Positions 4,782-6,349 of a DNA stretch of 6,349 nt are shown piece by piece. Source of the stretch: an uncultured Bacteroidales bacterium (GTDB taxonomy: Bacteria > Bacteroidota > Bacteroidia > Bacteroidales > UBA932). Position 1 is the first letter of the stretch; each line of letters starts with the position of its first letter. The DNA lies in assembly GCA_934702165.1 (NCBI GenBank), contig CAKUYG010000123.1, forward strand, positions 1-6,349. Direction: 5' to 3'. Position numbers and translations under genes: made by a program. Below the pieces are notes generated by a model, which was not told the DNA's origin, did not search any database, and saw nothing but the letters and a program-made list of their open reading frames with translations.

Positions 4782-6349
4782 ATGAGAAAGATTATTGTGA
4801 TAATTCTATCCTGCCTGCTAAGCTTGAATGCTTCAGCCCAGCGGCCCGAATGGCCCGGACTGACATACAATGTCCAGAGAGCCATGGAACATATCGACAA
4901 GGGAGACTACGCCTCCGCCAAAGAGTCGCTGCAGGCCGAAATCAACGAGAACGGCAAGAACGGCTATGCATACCTCCTCCTGACCCTGATCAACTCCCAT
5001 GACGAACAGTACGGAGAGGCCCTGACCTCTGCGGACAAAGCCATCAAATACCTCCCGAAGAGAGACAAAGAATCCAGGGCATTCGCCTACTACAAGAGAG
5101 CCGGAGTCCATTATGCCACAGATGAATACGACAAAGCGTTGGAAGACTTCAGCAAAGCCATCTCCCTGAACGGGAAGAATGAGGACTACTATTCCGAAAG
5201 GGCTCAGATCTATTATGAGCGGGAACAATATGCCCTTGCAGAAAAGGACTACCAGGCGATGCTCAAGCTGGATCCCAACAGCGGACTGGCCTATATGGGC
5301 CTGGGGCGTATCTTTATGGCGACAGGAGATCTTACTGAGGCACTGAAGAAATTCGACCGCGTAGTGACACTATATCCGGACTACTCATCAGGATATTCTT
5401 TCAGGGCCAAGGCCAGGATGAAAGCCAAAGAATATGCGGAAGCATCCGGCGACATCGTAAAGGCCTTGAGCATTGACCAGGACGAAAAGGCCTTCTATCT
5501 GATGCTGAGTTTGGCGGATTCATCATTTGTACACATCAGCACAAAACTGAAATCCTATGCTGTAAACGAGCCGAACGAAAGCTATTGGCCCTATTGCCTG
5601 GGCGCTATAAACGAAGAAATCGGCAATGAAAAAGATGCCATAGACTACTACATCAAAGCCTCAAAACTGGACAACAGCGATGTGATTTTGTATAGGATCG
5701 CGGAATGCCATAAAGAACTGGGCAACTGGAAGCCGGCCATGGAATATATCGACAAGGCCATGAACCTTGATCCTAAAGACCAGCAATATATCCTGACTAA
5801 GGCTGACATCTATTATGAATCCGGGGACCTTGAATCGGCCGTCAAGACTATGGACCAGTTCATCGAATCCAACCCGGACTTCTACTACGGATACTACCGG
5901 CGCGGATGGTTCAAAGACAACCTCCGCGATGCAGACGGCGCCATAGAGGATTATTCCACATGCATAGCCCTTAATCCAGATTATACCTATGCCATCATGT
6001 CAAGGGGAAACATGTACTTGCTGAAGGGCGAGAAGGATCTGGCCATGAAAGACTTTGAAGAGTCCGTCAAACGCGACACTGTCCCAGATCTCGGTTCTGC
6101 CGCCCAATACTCATTATTGAAACTTGGTCGGGTCGATGAAGCGAAAGCATGGATGCAGAAGATAATTGACAAGCACCCGGAAGACAGCGGAGTCTATTAC
6201 GATGCAGCCTGCCTGTATTCGCTGATGGGAGATGTTGATTCTTCATTGGGATATTTGGAGACGAGCCTCAAGAAAGGATATCGGGAGTTCCACCACATTG
6301 AAACAGACGACGATTTGGACAATATCCGGGACGATGCGAGATACAAGGA
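4782..6349 (+). CDS. Secreted tetratricopeptide-repeat (TPR) protein, 3' end cut by window edge
   Basis: Exported repeat protein, probably a periplasmic or surface scaffold; no enzyme motif is visible and the partner is unknown. The frame is open for 522 codons to the edge. Residues 1-19 form a signal peptide (IIVIILSCLLSLNASA) with likely cleavage ASA/Q; the Cys at 11 is not in a good lipobox, so a lipoprotein is unlikely. From about 30 to 490 the protein is a chain of roughly twelve 34-residue TPRs, with motifs such as YDKALEDFSKAISLN (116-130), YMGLGRIFMATGDLTEAL (171-188), DAIDYYIKASKLD (285-297) and GAIEDYSTCIALNPDY (386-401). Residues about 468-522 (YDAACLYSLMGD, then DLDNIRDDARYK) match the TPR end-of-group pattern, so the TPR array is ending and a further domain may follow. 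The start is fixed by an in-frame TGA at 4767-4769. No clear TAnnTTTG promoter was found. The gene is visibly more A+T-rich than the HTCS. Confidence 0.93.
   Translation, partial: MRKIIVIILSCLLSLNASAQRPEWPGLTYNVQRAMEHIDKGDYASAKESLQAEINENGKNGYAYLLLTLINSHDEQYGEALTSADKAIKYLPKRDKESRAFAYYKRAGVHYATDEYDKALEDFSKAISLNGKNEDYYSERAQIYYEREQYALAEKDYQAMLKLDPNSGLAYMGLGRIFMATGDLTEALKKFDRVVTLYPDYSSGYSFRAKARMKAKEYAEASGDIVKALSIDQDEKAFYLMLSLADSSFVHISTKLKSYAVNEPNESYWPYCLGAINEEIGNEKDAIDYYIKASKLDNSDVILYRIAECHKELGNWKPAMEYIDKAMNLDPKDQQYILTKADIYYESGDLESAVKTMDQFIESNPDFYYGYYRRGWFKDNLRDADGAIEDYSTCIALNPDYTYAIMSRGNMYLLKGEKDLAMKDFEESVKRDTVPDLGSAAQYSLLKLGRVDEAKAWMQKIIDKHPEDSGVYYDAACLYSLMGDVDSSLGYLETSLKKGYREFHHIETDDDLDNIRDDARYK

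Noticed and set aside
4589..5002. Plus-strand open frame of 137 codons crossing the TPR start
   Set aside because: Overlaps the first 220 bases of the TPR gene in another frame; the signal peptide and TPR pattern show that the TPR frame is the real one.
4833..5228. Minus-strand open frame of 131 codons with hydrophobic stretches
   Set aside because: Antisense to TPR codons; the hydrophobic Val/Phe/Leu run is the complement of Lys/Glu/Asp codons, not a membrane protein.

Overview
The window looks like chromosomal DNA from a fairly G+C-rich member of the Bacteroidota, probably a gut-type Bacteroidales; Alistipes/Rikenellaceae-like is a guess from composition and repeat style only. The main reason is a one-component-style hybrid two-component sensor (HTCS) on the minus strand, an architecture largely confined to this phylum. 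A TAATTTTG element upstream of it fits the Bacteroidota -7 consensus TAnnTTTG.

Layout: (1) 1-3670, minus strand: an HTCS gene open through 1223 codons and running off the left edge. It has a signal peptide, an unusual Ala-rich linker, two beta-propellers, a Y_Y_Y domain, one transmembrane helix, a histidine kinase core and most of a receiver domain. The expected C-terminal AraC-type DNA-binding domain lies outside the window. (2) 3671-4781: about 1.1 kb with no convincing gene. It holds the HTCS promoter region and a dense set of short repeats: a 32-bp direct repeat, a 12-bp triplet, and an array of CGTGCGCACG palindromes. Further right are two hairpins, one followed by a T run, and a tRNA T-arm-like fragment. 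(3) 4782-6349, plus strand: a secreted protein built almost entirely of tetratricopeptide repeats (TPR), running off the right edge.

The two genes are divergent and need not work together. HTCS proteins usually sense an oligosaccharide in the periplasm and switch on an adjacent polysaccharide-utilisation locus. No susC/susD or glycosidase gene is visible here, so any target locus would be left of position 1 or elsewhere. The TPR protein is probably a periplasmic or surface scaffold of unknown partner.

No clearly new system is visible. The best leads are the palindrome array between the genes, the atypical HTCS linker, and whatever domain follows the TPR end-of-group segment beyond the right edge.
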